Below, in pieces: positions 44,484-52,910 of a stretch of DNA of 64,000 bases (position 1 is the first letter of the stretch; every line of letters begins with the position of its first letter). Location of the stretch: the NCBI GenBank assembly GCA_045562755.1, contig JBJKVF010000006.1:248001-312000 (forward strand), given 5' to 3'. This DNA comes from GCA-002708145 sp045562755. Lineage in GTDB: Bacteria > Chloroflexota > Dehalococcoidia > Lucifugimonadales > Lucifugimonadaceae. Below the pieces are notes generated by a model that worked only from the letters and a program-made list of their open reading frames with translations, ran no database searches and was not told where the DNA came from. Made by a program: the position numbers and the translations under genes.

Positions 44484-44852
44484 ATGAATAATATGAAAAA
44501 ATATTTTTTTATGTGTATGGGATTCCTATTTTTAGGAATAGGAATTTTAGGCTATATATTACCTGGTTTGCCTGGAACTATTTTTCTTATAATTGCTACC
44601 TCATTTTTCATGAAATCGAATGAAAAAATGTATAATTGGGTAATTAATAATCCTAGGTTCGGAAAATTTGTAAAAAAATATTTAGAAACAAATGAAATTC
44701 CCAAAAAAATTAAAATAATTGCAATTTGCTCAATCATAGTATTCACTTCAATCTCTATGCTATACTCGGGATACGGAATATTATTTAAAGTACCCGTGCT
44801 AATCGTTTCCATTTGGGGAATTTGGTTTATACTATCAAAAAAAACTGGTTAA
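44484..44852 (+). CDS. YbaN-type DUF454 membrane protein
   Basis: This small protein of 122 residues has the DUF454 pattern: two N-terminal hydrophobic segments with the motif GILGYILPGLPGTIFLIIAT, then a basic amphipathic stretch (FVKKYLETNEIPKKIKI) and two more membrane segments. E. coli YbaN has no firmly defined role. It follows hpnE by 53 bp and precedes the aquaporin by 20 bp, all on the same strand. Confidence 0.75.
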   Translation: MNNMKKYFFMCMGFLFLGIGILGYILPGLPGTIFLIIATSFFMKSNEKMYNWVINNPRFGKFVKKYLETNEIPKKIKIIAICSIIVFTSISMLYSGYGILFKVPVLIVSIWGIWFILSKKTG

Positions 44853-44872
44853 AAATAATAAGGTGGTTATTT

Positions 44873-45571
44873 ATGGATAAAATTTTATCAAAATTTATGG
44901 GAGAGTTTTTAGGAACTTTCATTTTTGTATTAGTTGCTATTGGATCTGCAGGAACAGTAGTGAGTTTATCCTCCGATCTTGATGGATTAGCGATACTAGT
45001 AATTGCAATTGGCCACTCTATTGGTATATTAGTGGGCATATTGATGATTGGGAACTTAACTGGAGGTCACCTTAATCCCGCAGTTACGATAGCAATGCTT
45101 GTTAGTAATAAAATTAGTTTGAAATTTAGTTTAATTTATATTTTTGCCCAATCAGCGGGTGCATCTTTAGCAGTTTTAATCATCCACTCTTTTATGTGGG
45201 AGATAAATGGATTAGGTGTTCATAAATTATCAGAAAATATCTCTATATTAGATGGGTTCCTGATTGAAAGTATACTTACCGCATTTTTAGTTATTGTAAT
45301 TATGTTTGTGGTGAATGATAAAAATCCCCTTGCTCCTTTTGCAATATCACTCTATGTATTAGTTATTCATCTTGTAGCAATAAATCTCACTGGAGCTTCA
45401 ATAAATCCAGCAAGATCTTTTGCCCCCGCCCTTATTCATAATGAATGGACTGATCATTGGATATATTGGGCTGCTCCAATTATTGGCGGGATATCAGGAG
45501 CAATAATATACATATTTTTATTTGGGTCAAAGTCAGATAAAAAAGGTTTTGGGAAATTTAATACTAAATAA
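44873..45571 (+). CDS. MIP-family aquaporin
   Basis: The channel has six membrane helices and both half-helix motifs: HLNPAVTIAM and INPARSFAPA. The arginine right after the second NPA belongs to the selectivity filter. The pattern fits a water channel more than a glycerol facilitator, but that is not certain. I place the start at the ATG at 44873, preceded by AAGGTGG; the frame is open upstream to 44813. Length from this start is 232. It ends at the adjacent convergent gene with no gap. Confidence 0.88.
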   Translation: MDKILSKFMGEFLGTFIFVLVAIGSAGTVVSLSSDLDGLAILVIAIGHSIGILVGILMIGNLTGGHLNPAVTIAMLVSNKISLKFSLIYIFAQSAGASLAVLIIHSFMWEINGLGVHKLSENISILDGFLIESILTAFLVIVIMFVVNDKNPLAPFAISLYVLVIHLVAINLTGASINPARSFAPALIHNEWTDHWIYWAAPIIGGISGAIIYIFLFGSKSDKKGFGKFNTK

Positions 45572-46027
45572 TTATCTAATATGCGTTATCTGAATATCAC
45601 TTAGATTAATTGGACCTAGTTTTCTAGAATCGAAGCCTGAATTTAGATAATTGTCTCCAAAGAGAATTATTTGATTTTTTGTCAACTTCCAACTGTAATT
45701 TTTATTTTTATCTAATATATCTGTTTCTTGATATTCACTATCAATAAAAAGTTTGCTATCGATAATTTCTATTTTTTCCAAAGGTAGACCTATAATTCTT
45801 TTTATATAAAATTTATTGACAGAATCTCCATATCTTATAATTGAGAATCTTTTTAGTTTATCTGTTCTTAAATTAAATCTTTTCATAAATAAACTAGAGT
45901 TGTTTTTTAAAGTAGGTTCCATACTAGGACCATTTACTCTGATGTAACGATATTTGGTAATTTGGGGAAAAAAATTAATTACAATTAGTAATAAATTCTC
46001 AAAAATTTTATATGTTTTTCTATACAT
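45572..46027 (-). CDS. sodX: Signal-peptidase-I-like Ni-SOD maturation protease
   Basis: SodX is the S26 peptidase partner that trims the pro-peptide of nickel superoxide dismutase. The catalytic serine is in GPSMEPTL (Ser35) and the lysine in FYIKRIIGLP (Lys76). The conserved GDNYLNSGFDSRKLGPI box is near the C-terminus. A hydrophobic stretch at about 10-22 could anchor it. At 151 residues it is much shorter than housekeeping LepB. It sits next to and divergent from sodN, which is the usual partner arrangement. Confidence 0.85.
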   Translation of the reverse strand: MYRKTYKIFENLLLIVINFFPQITKYRYIRVNGPSMEPTLKNNSSLFMKRFNLRTDKLKRFSIIRYGDSVNKFYIKRIIGLPLEKIEIIDSKLFIDSEYQETDILDKNKNYSWKLTKNQIILFGDNYLNSGFDSRKLGPINLSDIQITHIR

Positions 46028-46104
46028 TTTTAATTTAATTTAATAGACTATCTTATAATACAAACAATTAATAATAAATATCTTGTTATTGAATGAGGAA
46101 ATAA

Positions 46105-46545
46105 ATGATAAACAAAATAATTAAATCTTTAGATAAATTAAATCCATTATATGACGGAGATGCATATGCTCATTGCGATATACCATGTGGAATATATGAT
46201 CCGCGGGATGCAATTCAAGCAGCACAAACCGTAGTAAGAATGACTGAATTGATGGAAGAATTGGACGTTTCAGGAGGTCCATCTCCAAGTTTAGCTAACT
46301 CTATGATGAGATATGTTGCAGCTAAAGAAGAGCATGCAACAAAAGCTAAAAATGACATTCTCGTTATTTGGACTGATTACTTTAAGCCAGAGCACCTTGA
46401 AAAATATCCAGACTTGCATGAAAAAGTATGGAATGCCTGCAAGCTTGGATCCTACGTAAAAGTTAATGTTGATTTAGATAAAGCAAAAGAATTTAAATCT
46501 GCATTAGAAGAAATAGGTAATATCTTTTGGGAAACCAAAAAGTAG
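46105..46545 (+). CDS. sodN: Nickel superoxide dismutase
   Basis: The protein disproportionates superoxide using nickel. It has a short pro-peptide ending DAYA, after which the mature chain starts at His23 with the nickel hook HCDIPCGIYDP: the His1 amine, Cys2 and Cys6 ligands are all present. The remaining ~120 residues form the four-helix bundle, with EEHATKAKNDILVIWTDYF typical of the family. GAGGAAAT precedes the ATG, and TATAAT occurs at 46054-46059. The adjacent sodX would cleave the pro-peptide. Confidence 0.95.
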   Translation: MINKIIKSLDKLNPLYDGDAYAHCDIPCGIYDPRDAIQAAQTVVRMTELMEELDVSGGPSPSLANSMMRYVAAKEEHATKAKNDILVIWTDYFKPEHLEKYPDLHEKVWNACKLGSYVKVNVDLDKAKEFKSALEEIGNIFWETKK

Positions 46546-46551
46546 TTAAGA

Positions 46552-46586
46552 TTTATTATCATGGGTCAAATATCCATGATAATAAA
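46552..46586. other. 13-bp perfect inverted repeat between sodN and the TauE/SafE gene
   Basis: TTTATTATCATGG (46552-46564) pairs with CCATGATAATAAA (46574-46586) across a nine-base loop, in the gap between two convergent genes. The location fits a bidirectional transcription end point, but the arms end TTT/AAA, so neither strand shows a classic U-tract after the stem. It may be a weak terminator or an mRNA 3'-end stabiliser. Confidence 0.4.
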
Positions 46587-46588
46587 AA

Positions 46589-47405
46589 TTACTGATTTAG
46601 AGCATTATAAATAACTAAAGGCGTTATAAAAAGTAATACTAAGCCTATGGTGAGTCGTAATTTGCCTTGGTGAAATTTCCCACCTATTTTTGAACCATAA
46701 TACATTCCAAAAATTGATGGAGTAGTAATCAAAGCAACTAAAAACCAATCAACCTTACCGCTCAATAAATGCCCCATAAATCCAGAAGATGTAATCAATA
46801 TTGACAATCCTAAATTTGTGCCTGCTGCTAAAGTTGGCCTAATTTTTAATACTTGTATCATTAGAGGAACTCTCAAAACACCTAAAGCAACTCCAATAAT
46901 ACCTCCAATAATACCTATAATAAACCCAGTGGTAACTTCGCTAGATAATCTCAAAAATGACAAATTCCCATCATTTAGATTATCTATACTTGTAGATATA
47001 TTCTTTATCTCAGATATTGCTTTCTTAATCATAAAAAATGAAGATGCTACTAGCATTGAAGCTACTAGTAATAAAACTAATTTTACTGAAACTGAATCGG
47101 CAAAAAATCCTCCAAAAAATGATCCTATCATAGAAGGAACACCAATCAAGATAACAATACGAAAAATTATCCTTTTTTGTTTGTATGCAGGTATTGCACC
47201 TGACAAAGACCCTAAGCAGCTGGCAAAAAGATTTGTACTTGCTGCTATAAAAAAAATCAACCCCAAAAAAATTCATTATTGGAACTCTAATTATTCCTAA
47301 AGGGATCCCAACTATGCCTCCTACTATTCCAATAACCAATGATAAAAATAAAAGTAAAAGAATAACTATAAAAGATAAATCCGTTTGAAAAAAACTATCC
47401 ATCAA
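46589..47405 (-). pseudogene. TauE/SafE-family sulfite-exporter-like permease, interrupted by a frameshift
   Basis: Two reading frames together make one TauE/SafE-type membrane protein. The N-terminal part starts at 47405 (MMDSFFQTDL) and has the first half-repeat GIVGGIVGIPLGIIRVPIM. The rest continues in another frame from about 47266 (FFIAASTNLFASCLGSLSGA) and has the second half-repeat GIIGGIIGVALGVLRVPLM. The break lies at homopolymers: T8 on the minus strand (47249-47256) and T7 (47265-47271). Removing one T from the T8 run restores FFGVDFFIAASTN. It may be a true pseudogene, a sequence error, or slippage. Members export sulfite or organosulfur anions. Confidence 0.75.
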
Positions 47406-48298
47406 ACTAATCCTAACCTATCTAAAATTCTATCTATCTCAGAATATTGCTCTTTATCTGGTTTCAATGAGGGTAATTTAGCATTATCAGATCCCTTAGA
47501 GAAAATTCCTCGTTTAACTAAAATATATTTATATAACCATGGAGCCAGGCCAAGAGCTTGTGATAAAATTTTTGTTAATTCTGAATATTGTTGATGTTCA
47601 ATTTTTGCAGATTGAATATTACCAAGTTTATATTCTTTCCAAATTTTTACAAACATCTCGGGCAATATAGGGTGAGGCATTGTGCCTACTGATCCTCTGA
47701 CAAATTCTTCAATTGCAAATGCTCCTCCTGCACCACCAAATATAGTTAATTTATTTTCTTTATCAAGTAATTTTGTTTCATATACTCTTGGCATTGTGGG
47801 AGGAGTTTCAACTTTTACGTATGCTAAATTATCATGCTTATTAGCCAAATCAACCGCCATTTTAGGTGTTACAGGAGCTGTTGGTTGATCCTGCAAAAAT
47901 ATAGGTAAATCTACAGCATTAGCAATATCAATAAAATAATTAAAGTGCTCAGAATAAGGGTAGGACCAAAATGAAGTTGGCCTTATCATCAATGAATCAG
48001 CACCTAAATCTTTAGCTTTTTCAGAGTTGTAAATAGTTAAGTCTGTACTTTCTCCACCAGTATTCATAACAACCGTGACTCGCCCATTGTTGGTTTTTAC
48101 TACATTTTTTAATATAGAATCTTTTTCTTTTTCATTAAACTTAAATATCTCTGATGCCACCGCTATTCCTACACCATTTACTCCCGATGAAATCAACCAT
48201 TCAACCTGTCGTTCTAAGTCTTCAAATACAATATTTCCTTGGTGATCAACAGGGGTTGATATTATTGGTATTATGCCTTCCATATTTTTTGTTTTCAT
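47402..48298 (-). CDS. DHDPS/N-acetylneuraminate-lyase superfamily aldolase
   Basis: This TIM-barrel class I aldolase of 298 residues opens GIIPIISTPVDHQGN and has the Schiff-base lysine in LAYVKVE. In true DapA the GTTGE threonines and the YNVP tyrosine complete the proton relay; here they read AVASE and LQDQP, so it is unlikely to be dihydrodipicolinate synthase. It probably cleaves or condenses another pyruvate-related substrate. The ATG at 48283 (MEGIIPI) is an alternative start. It overlaps the TauE/SafE gene by 4 bp and follows the decarboxylase beta gene. Confidence 0.8.
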   Translation of the reverse strand: MKTKNMEGIIPIISTPVDHQGNIVFEDLERQVEWLISSGVNGVGIAVASEIFKFNEKEKDSILKNVVKTNNGRVTVVMNTGGESTDLTIYNSEKAKDLGADSLMIRPTSFWSYPYSEHFNYFIDIANAVDLPIFLQDQPTAPVTPKMAVDLANKHDNLAYVKVETPPTMPRVYETKLLDKENKLTIFGGAGGAFAIEEFVRGSVGTMPHPILPEMFVKIWKEYKLGNIQSAKIEHQQYSELTKILSQALGLAPWLYKYILVKRGIFSKGSDNAKLPSLKPDKEQYSEIDRILDRLGLV

Positions 48299-48305
48299 AT
48301 AATTT

Positions 48306-49493
48306 TCAACTCACAATCTTTGGTACTAGTGTCAACAAAACTCCAGCTACAGTAGCTGTACCTATAACACCAGCTAAATTCGGCCCCATAGCATGCATCA
48401 ATAAATGATTTTCAGGGTCTTCTTTTAGTCCCATCTCTTGAACTACTCTTGCTGCCATAGGAACAGCTGAAACTCCTGCAGCTCCAATCATAGGATTGAT
48501 TTTTTCTGAACTAAAAAGGTTCATTATTTTCGCAAAAACAATACCAGAAATTGTAGCAAAAATAAATGAAACAAGACCAAGGATAAATATTCCTATGGTC
48601 TCCCATTGTAAGAAAACTGATGCAGGCATAGTAGATCCTACAGCTAAACCAAGAAAGATAATTGTAACATTCATTAGAGAGTTTTCTGATACGTCCGCGA
48701 GTCTAGGTACTACTCCACTGACTTTTATAAGATTTCCTAGCATTAGCATACCAATTAATGCTGAGGCTGAGGGAACTAAAACACTTATTATTAATATGCT
48801 CAAAATAGGGAAAATCACTTTTATATAGTATGGAGTTTCTACAACAATTTGACTCATTTTAATCTTTCTCTCTTTTTTTGTAGTAAAAAGTTTTATTATC
48901 GGAGGTTGAATAATGGGTACTAAGGCCATATACGAGTACGCAGCAATAGCAGTAGCACCTACAATATCCATAACCTCAACATTACTTAAAGATTCACCTA
49001 GTTCTCTCATTCTTGTTGAAATAAAAATTGTGGTTGGCCCATCTGCACCACCAATGATACCAATAGAAGATGCTTCAAGTAAACCAAAATTAAAAATCTT
49101 AAAATATCCTAATAATAATGCACCTAATAAGGAAATAAATACACCCATCTGAGCTCCTGCTCCAAGAAGTAAAGTTTTTGGATTACGAAGCATTGGGCCA
49201 AAATCAGTAGAAGCGCCAACTCCTAAAAATATTAATAGTGGAAATATATCTGATTCCATACCAACTTTTTGAAAAGTTACTAATAAGCCAGCAGGATGAC
49301 CGTCTTTTTCTGGTCTTATAAATTCAGATAAAGGAAGATTAGCAAAAAATAAGCCCATTGAAATTGGTACTAATAGCAGAGGTTCTTTTTTCTTGAAAAT
49401 ACCAAAATATAACAGTATGAAAGCTAAAATCCACATTATAATCATTTGCGGATGTTCGAGAATATTTTTTATGCCTAAAGTTAGATCTTCCAT
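48306..49493 (-). CDS. Na+-translocating decarboxylase beta subunit (OadB/MmdB/GcdB family)
   Basis: This integral membrane subunit decarboxylates carboxybiotin and pumps Na+. It has about nine to eleven hydrophobic segments in 395 residues. The conserved segments SIGIIGGADGPTTIFIST and PMIGAAGVSAVPMAARVVQ are present; the first includes the functional aspartate known from OadB. It lies in a run OadG-BCCP-OadB, but no carboxyltransferase alpha-subunit gene is found in the window. The decarboxylated substrate cannot be named from this subunit alone. Confidence 0.9.
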   Translation of the reverse strand: MEDLTLGIKNILEHPQMIIMWILAFILLYFGIFKKKEPLLLVPISMGLFFANLPLSEFIRPEKDGHPAGLLVTFQKVGMESDIFPLLIFLGVGASTDFGPMLRNPKTLLLGAGAQMGVFISLLGALLLGYFKIFNFGLLEASSIGIIGGADGPTTIFISTRMRELGESLSNVEVMDIVGATAIAAYSYMALVPIIQPPIIKLFTTKKERKIKMSQIVVETPYYIKVIFPILSILIISVLVPSASALIGMLMLGNLIKVSGVVPRLADVSENSLMNVTIIFLGLAVGSTMPASVFLQWETIGIFILGLVSFIFATISGIVFAKIMNLFSSEKINPMIGAAGVSAVPMAARVVQEMGLKEDPENHLLMHAMGPNLAGVIGTATVAGVLLTLVPKIVS

Positions 49494-49504
49494 ATATTTA
49501 CCTC

Positions 49505-49945
49505 CTAAAAAACTACTAGTTCCTGTCCATGTTGAACTGAATCACCCTCAGATACCAAAATTTTGCTAATTATTCCATCTTTATGAGAATTAATCATATT
49601 TTCCATTTTCATCGATTCTAAAACTAGTAACTCATCGCCAGTCTTAACTTTGTCGCCAACTGAAACCTTAATAGCTAATATAGTTCCAGGCATAGGAGAA
49701 ACTACTGAATCATTATTGCTATTTTTTTCAGTTAATTTAACTTCTTGCTTATCTTCTTTTTTTGGAGTAATTTTTTTTATTTTTGGCTTTGGAGATATTA
49801 TATTTTTTTTCAAATGATTAGATATATCTACTGAGTAAATATTGCCATTAACATTTACATTTACTGGAGAGGTTGTAATATCACCTACTTCAACCAAATA
49901 TAATTCAGTTCCTATTTTTATTTTTATTTGTTTTGATTCAGACAA
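49505..49945 (-). CDS. Biotin carboxyl carrier protein
   Basis: The 146-residue protein is a free biotinyl carrier. The C-terminal lipoyl/biotinyl domain has SPMPGTILAI, and the biotin site is LESMKMEN with Lys113. Between a short N-terminal beta region and the carrier domain lies a Lys/Pro-rich linker (about 50-80). In other species this domain is fused to the decarboxylase alpha subunit; here it is separate. It lies 10 bp from the gamma-subunit gene and 11 bp from the beta-subunit gene, which places it in the same complex. Confidence 0.9.
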   Translation of the reverse strand: MSESKQIKIKIGTELYLVEVGDITTSPVNVNVNGNIYSVDISNHLKKNIISPKPKIKKITPKKEDKQEVKLTEKNSNNDSVVSPMPGTILAIKVSVGDKVKTGDELLVLESMKMENMINSHKDGIISKILVSEGDSVQHGQELVVF

Positions 49946-49954
49946 ATTTACCTT

Positions 49955-50332
49955 CTATAAATATTGAGTAGTAGGTCCATGAAGGGTTCTTTGGTTACCA
50001 TTTGACCACCAAGTATTAGGATTATCTTGAGTATTTTCATAACTTTGAAAATCATCAAAATTTTCTTCGGATTCACTTAAAATATAAGCTACTGCAATAG
50101 CTGCAATTTGACTTTCAGAAATATTAACATTTGGTGTTGTAATTTTTAAAACATCTTTATCTTTATCTACTAAACTTTTAGTAGAATTTTTACTGACTAA
50201 AGTTAGCCTAATCACAATTTTTATAGATATAAAGATAAGTATTAGTATTACAAAAACAGTTAACATTCCAACAGAAGTAACATACAAACCATCCATCAAT
50301 ACTGATTGATCCGAATTCAAATTTCTCTCCAA
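49955..50332 (-). CDS. Na+-translocating decarboxylase gamma-chain-like membrane protein (OadG)
   Basis: A single membrane helix near the N-terminus (about 15-42, VTSVGMLTVFVILILIFISI) is followed by a soluble tail, as in OadG. The helix motif G-MLTVF resembles the family. The tail ends in a segment with ISESQIAAIAVAYILSE and a C-terminal NTWWSNGNQRTLHG. The gamma chain assembles the alpha-beta complex and speeds carboxyl transfer in known pumps. At 125 residues it is typical. Confidence 0.75.
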   Translation of the reverse strand: MERNLNSDQSVLMDGLYVTSVGMLTVFVILILIFISIKIVIRLTLVSKNSTKSLVDKDKDVLKITTPNVNISESQIAAIAVAYILSESEENFDDFQSYENTQDNPNTWWSNGNQRTLHGPTTQYL

Positions 50333-50398
50333 GAATAAAAATATACTTAAAATTTCAAAAATAAAATAAATTCTACCAAAAAAACAAAAAAATTATAA

Positions 50399-51463
50399 TT
50401 ATTTAATAAAATCTAAGGGCATTAATCGGCCATCTATGCCAATAAGACTAATATTCCCATCAAAGTGATACTTTAAATCAATATTTGAGCCATTTACTTT
50501 GCATGTAAATGTATTTAATGTTTCTTCTTCCATTGATTGTTGCATATATTTAATATTTTTTTTGTATGCCTTTTGAGCATCATCGATAGTTACTAATACA
50601 AATTTAATTTTGCTTCCTGGTCTAAGCTGAACTAATTTGGAAAAATCCACGCTAATCACATTAGCAATCTTTGGATAGCCTCCAGTAGTCTGTGAATCAG
50701 AAAGTAAAATTATAGGTAATTTGTCACCAGGAATTTGAATTGAACCTTTATTTACGTAGTCTGAGATAACATCATGGTTATTTTTCTTTGCTTCTATACT
50801 TGGCCCCAATAGTCTCATACCTTGCCTATTATATTGTTGAGAAATCGTGAAAGTAGAATTAAAAAATACTTGTTTATATACTTCTGAAAAATTATTGAAC
50901 TGAGCAGACTCTAACACTCTTATTGGTATGATATCTTGATTTGAGGATAAGTTAGAGTACTTTTTCTTTATTTTATAAATTTTTGGTTGAGGAAAATAAT
51001 TTTGAACTTGATAATTAATTTTTTCAAACTTTTCAATTTTTTTCCCAAAGATTTCAGAGTTAATATAAACAGATCTAGAACCAAGAATTTTTTTTGTCTT
51101 TACACCACCCAGTATATTTAAGTAGCCAATCCAGCCTGAATCAAAAATACTTATATTTAGCTTAGAGCCAGATGAAGCGTAATAAGGTGCATTAAGTAAT
51201 ATTGAACTTTCATTCAAGTAATTTTTTCCAACTGCTCCAGTAATACAAAAAAAAGTAGATTCAGAAAAAACTACCTCAAATCCACCACCTATAATTTCTA
51301 CACATGCATCATTTTTAGAATTTCCCAAAATCAAATTTGACAAAGAGTATGATTCAATATCAAGTACTCCACCAGATGAGATTCCTATTGACTTCATACC
51401 TACTCTACCATTGTCTTGCACAGAAGAAAAAAAACCTGGGGATAATACATCTAAATAAGCCAT
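50399..51463 (-). CDS. pxpC: 5-oxoprolinase subunit C (biotin-dependent carboxyltransferase-like, KipA family)
   Basis: PxpC is one of three subunits that open 5-oxoproline to glutamate with ATP. The opening LDVLSPGFFSSVQDNGRVGM is diagnostic, and SDSQTTGGYPKIANVI near the C-terminus fits the KipA/AHS2 fold. The chain has 354 residues. Its start is one base after the pxpB stop. Downstream (67 bp) is the OadG-BCCP-OadB module. Confidence 0.9.
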   Translation of the reverse strand: MAYLDVLSPGFFSSVQDNGRVGMKSIGISSGGVLDIESYSLSNLILGNSKNDACVEIIGGGFEVVFSESTFFCITGAVGKNYLNESSILLNAPYYASSGSKLNISIFDSGWIGYLNILGGVKTKKILGSRSVYINSEIFGKKIEKFEKINYQVQNYFPQPKIYKIKKKYSNLSSNQDIIPIRVLESAQFNNFSEVYKQVFFNSTFTISQQYNRQGMRLLGPSIEAKKNNHDVISDYVNKGSIQIPGDKLPIILLSDSQTTGGYPKIANVISVDFSKLVQLRPGSKIKFVLVTIDDAQKAYKKNIKYMQQSMEEETLNTFTCKVNGSNIDLKYHFDGNISLIGIDGRLMPLDFIK

Positions 51464-51464
51464 A

Positions 51465-52124
51465 TTAATCTTCTCTAAATCTAATAATATTTCCTGGAGA
51501 AATATAGGATGGTTCTTTATTTTTCACATCAAACAAACTTACAGAAGTTTTTCCAATAATTTGCCAACCTCCAGGACTATTTACCGGATAAATCCCTGTT
51601 TGTTTTTCAGCAATACCAACTGAACCTGCAGGAATAATAATTCTAGGTTTTTTTAATCTTGGGCATTCCAATTTTTTATTCATACCACCAAGATAGGGAA
51701 ATCCAGGAGAAAATCCAATCATATATACTCGATAATCAACATTAGTATGTAGCTCAATTAAATTTTTTATAGATATATTACAATAATCTGCAACAAAATT
51801 TATGTCTGGACCATATTTTCCACCATATTTCACAGGTATATCTATTATTTTTTGTTCAAACTCAAAATTATTACTTTTTGCTTTATCTATAATAGATTCA
51901 ACCAATTCTTTCATCTCAGAATAATTTTTTTTATCTTGTGAATACTCGATAGACACTGAGTTATAAGTAGGTATTATGTCTCTTATAAAAGAATATTGCT
52001 CTTCCTTTAAGTAATTATAAAAACTATATACTCTATCATTGTCTTTTGGATTAATTTTATCTGAGAATTTTACCACTATGCTAGAATCTCCTAAGTGAAA
52101 GATTTTAGTATTTTTGTTATTCAT
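51465..52124 (-). CDS. pxpB: 5-oxoprolinase subunit B (KipI/AHS1 family)
   Basis: PxpB is homologous to allophanate hydrolase subunit 1 and KipI, and pairs with PxpC. It shows the conserved YMIGFSPGFPYLGGM, IPAGSVGIAEKQTGIYP and NSPGGWQIIGKT segments. 219 residues is the usual length. It lies 2 bp from pxpA and 1 bp from pxpC in the order pxpA-pxpB-pxpC. Confidence 0.92.
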   Translation of the reverse strand: MNNKNTKIFHLGDSSIVVKFSDKINPKDNDRVYSFYNYLKEEQYSFIRDIIPTYNSVSIEYSQDKKNYSEMKELVESIIDKAKSNNFEFEQKIIDIPVKYGGKYGPDINFVADYCNISIKNLIELHTNVDYRVYMIGFSPGFPYLGGMNKKLECPRLKKPRIIIPAGSVGIAEKQTGIYPVNSPGGWQIIGKTSVSLFDVKNKEPSYISPGNIIRFRED

Positions 52125-52126
52125 TT

Positions 52127-52906
52127 CTAGATATTTTCCATTTTTGTTAAGGGTAATATTTTTATGCCTTCATCCAAAAAACTTCGCCTCAATGAATTAG
52201 CAACTAATATAGCCTGTGGATTATCTCCATGAACACAAATAGAATCTGCTACAAAATCAATTTCGACTCCATTATTAGCAGTAACTTTGCCATCAATTAC
52301 AAGTTTTTTTGATCTTTTTATTATTTCATCTAGGTCATCTATAATTGCCCCAGGCAGAGACCTTGAAACTAAACTACCATCTGAATTAACAGCCCTGTCA
52401 GCAAAGCATTCTCTAGCCACTCTGGCATTTTTAGATTTGGCAATTTCCTCCCATAAAGAACCTGCCAAAACTACATGTATTAGTTCTGGATCAAATTTCA
52501 TAATAGCCTTCACGATCGCAGTAGCAATTCTTTCATCTTTTACTGCTGCATTGTATAAAGCTCCATGTGGCTTTACATGTTGAATTTTTTTTTGCTTAGT
52601 AAAACCAATCAAAGCGCCAATCTGATAAGTTAAAATATTTGAGATTTCCTCAGTCTCAAGATACATATCTCTTCTACCAAAACCAAGTTTATCTGGATAA
52701 GCTGGATGCGCACCAATTCCTACATCATTTTTTTCGCATAAATCTACTGTTCTTTTCATATGGTTTGGATCTCCTGCATGAAAACCTGTAGCAATATTTG
52801 CAGATGAAATTATTTCGACAATATTTTCATCATCTCCTAGATTGTATACTCCATAAGATTCACCTATATCTGCATTTAAATCTATTTGAATATTTTTATC
52901 TGTCAT
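52127..52906 (-). CDS. pxpA: 5-oxoprolinase subunit A (LamB/YcsF family)
   Basis: PxpA belongs to the LamB/YcsF family and acts with PxpBC on 5-oxoproline. The opening IDLNADIGESYGVYNLGDDE holds the conserved Asn-Asp pair, followed by FHAGDPNHM, HPAYPD and HVKPHGALYN metal or substrate motifs. At 259 residues it is complete. It heads pxpABC and lies 4 bp after the Gfo/Idh/MocA gene. Confidence 0.93.
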   Translation of the reverse strand: MTDKNIQIDLNADIGESYGVYNLGDDENIVEIISSANIATGFHAGDPNHMKRTVDLCEKNDVGIGAHPAYPDKLGFGRRDMYLETEEISNILTYQIGALIGFTKQKKIQHVKPHGALYNAAVKDERIATAIVKAIMKFDPELIHVVLAGSLWEEIAKSKNARVARECFADRAVNSDGSLVSRSLPGAIIDDLDEIIKRSKKLVIDGKVTANNGVEIDFVADSICVHGDNPQAILVANSLRRSFLDEGIKILPLTKMENI

Positions 52907-52910
52907 AATT

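Noticed and set aside
46552..46586. Intrinsic terminator between sodN and the TauE/SafE gene
   Set aside because: The 13-bp stem is clear, but neither strand has a U-tract following it, so it is listed only as an inverted repeat.
47025..47248. Separate small protein made of the out-of-frame tail of the TauE/SafE N-terminal frame
   Set aside because: After the homopolymer the frame encodes Cys/Phe/Ser-rich residues with no family resemblance, while the other frame continues the permease.
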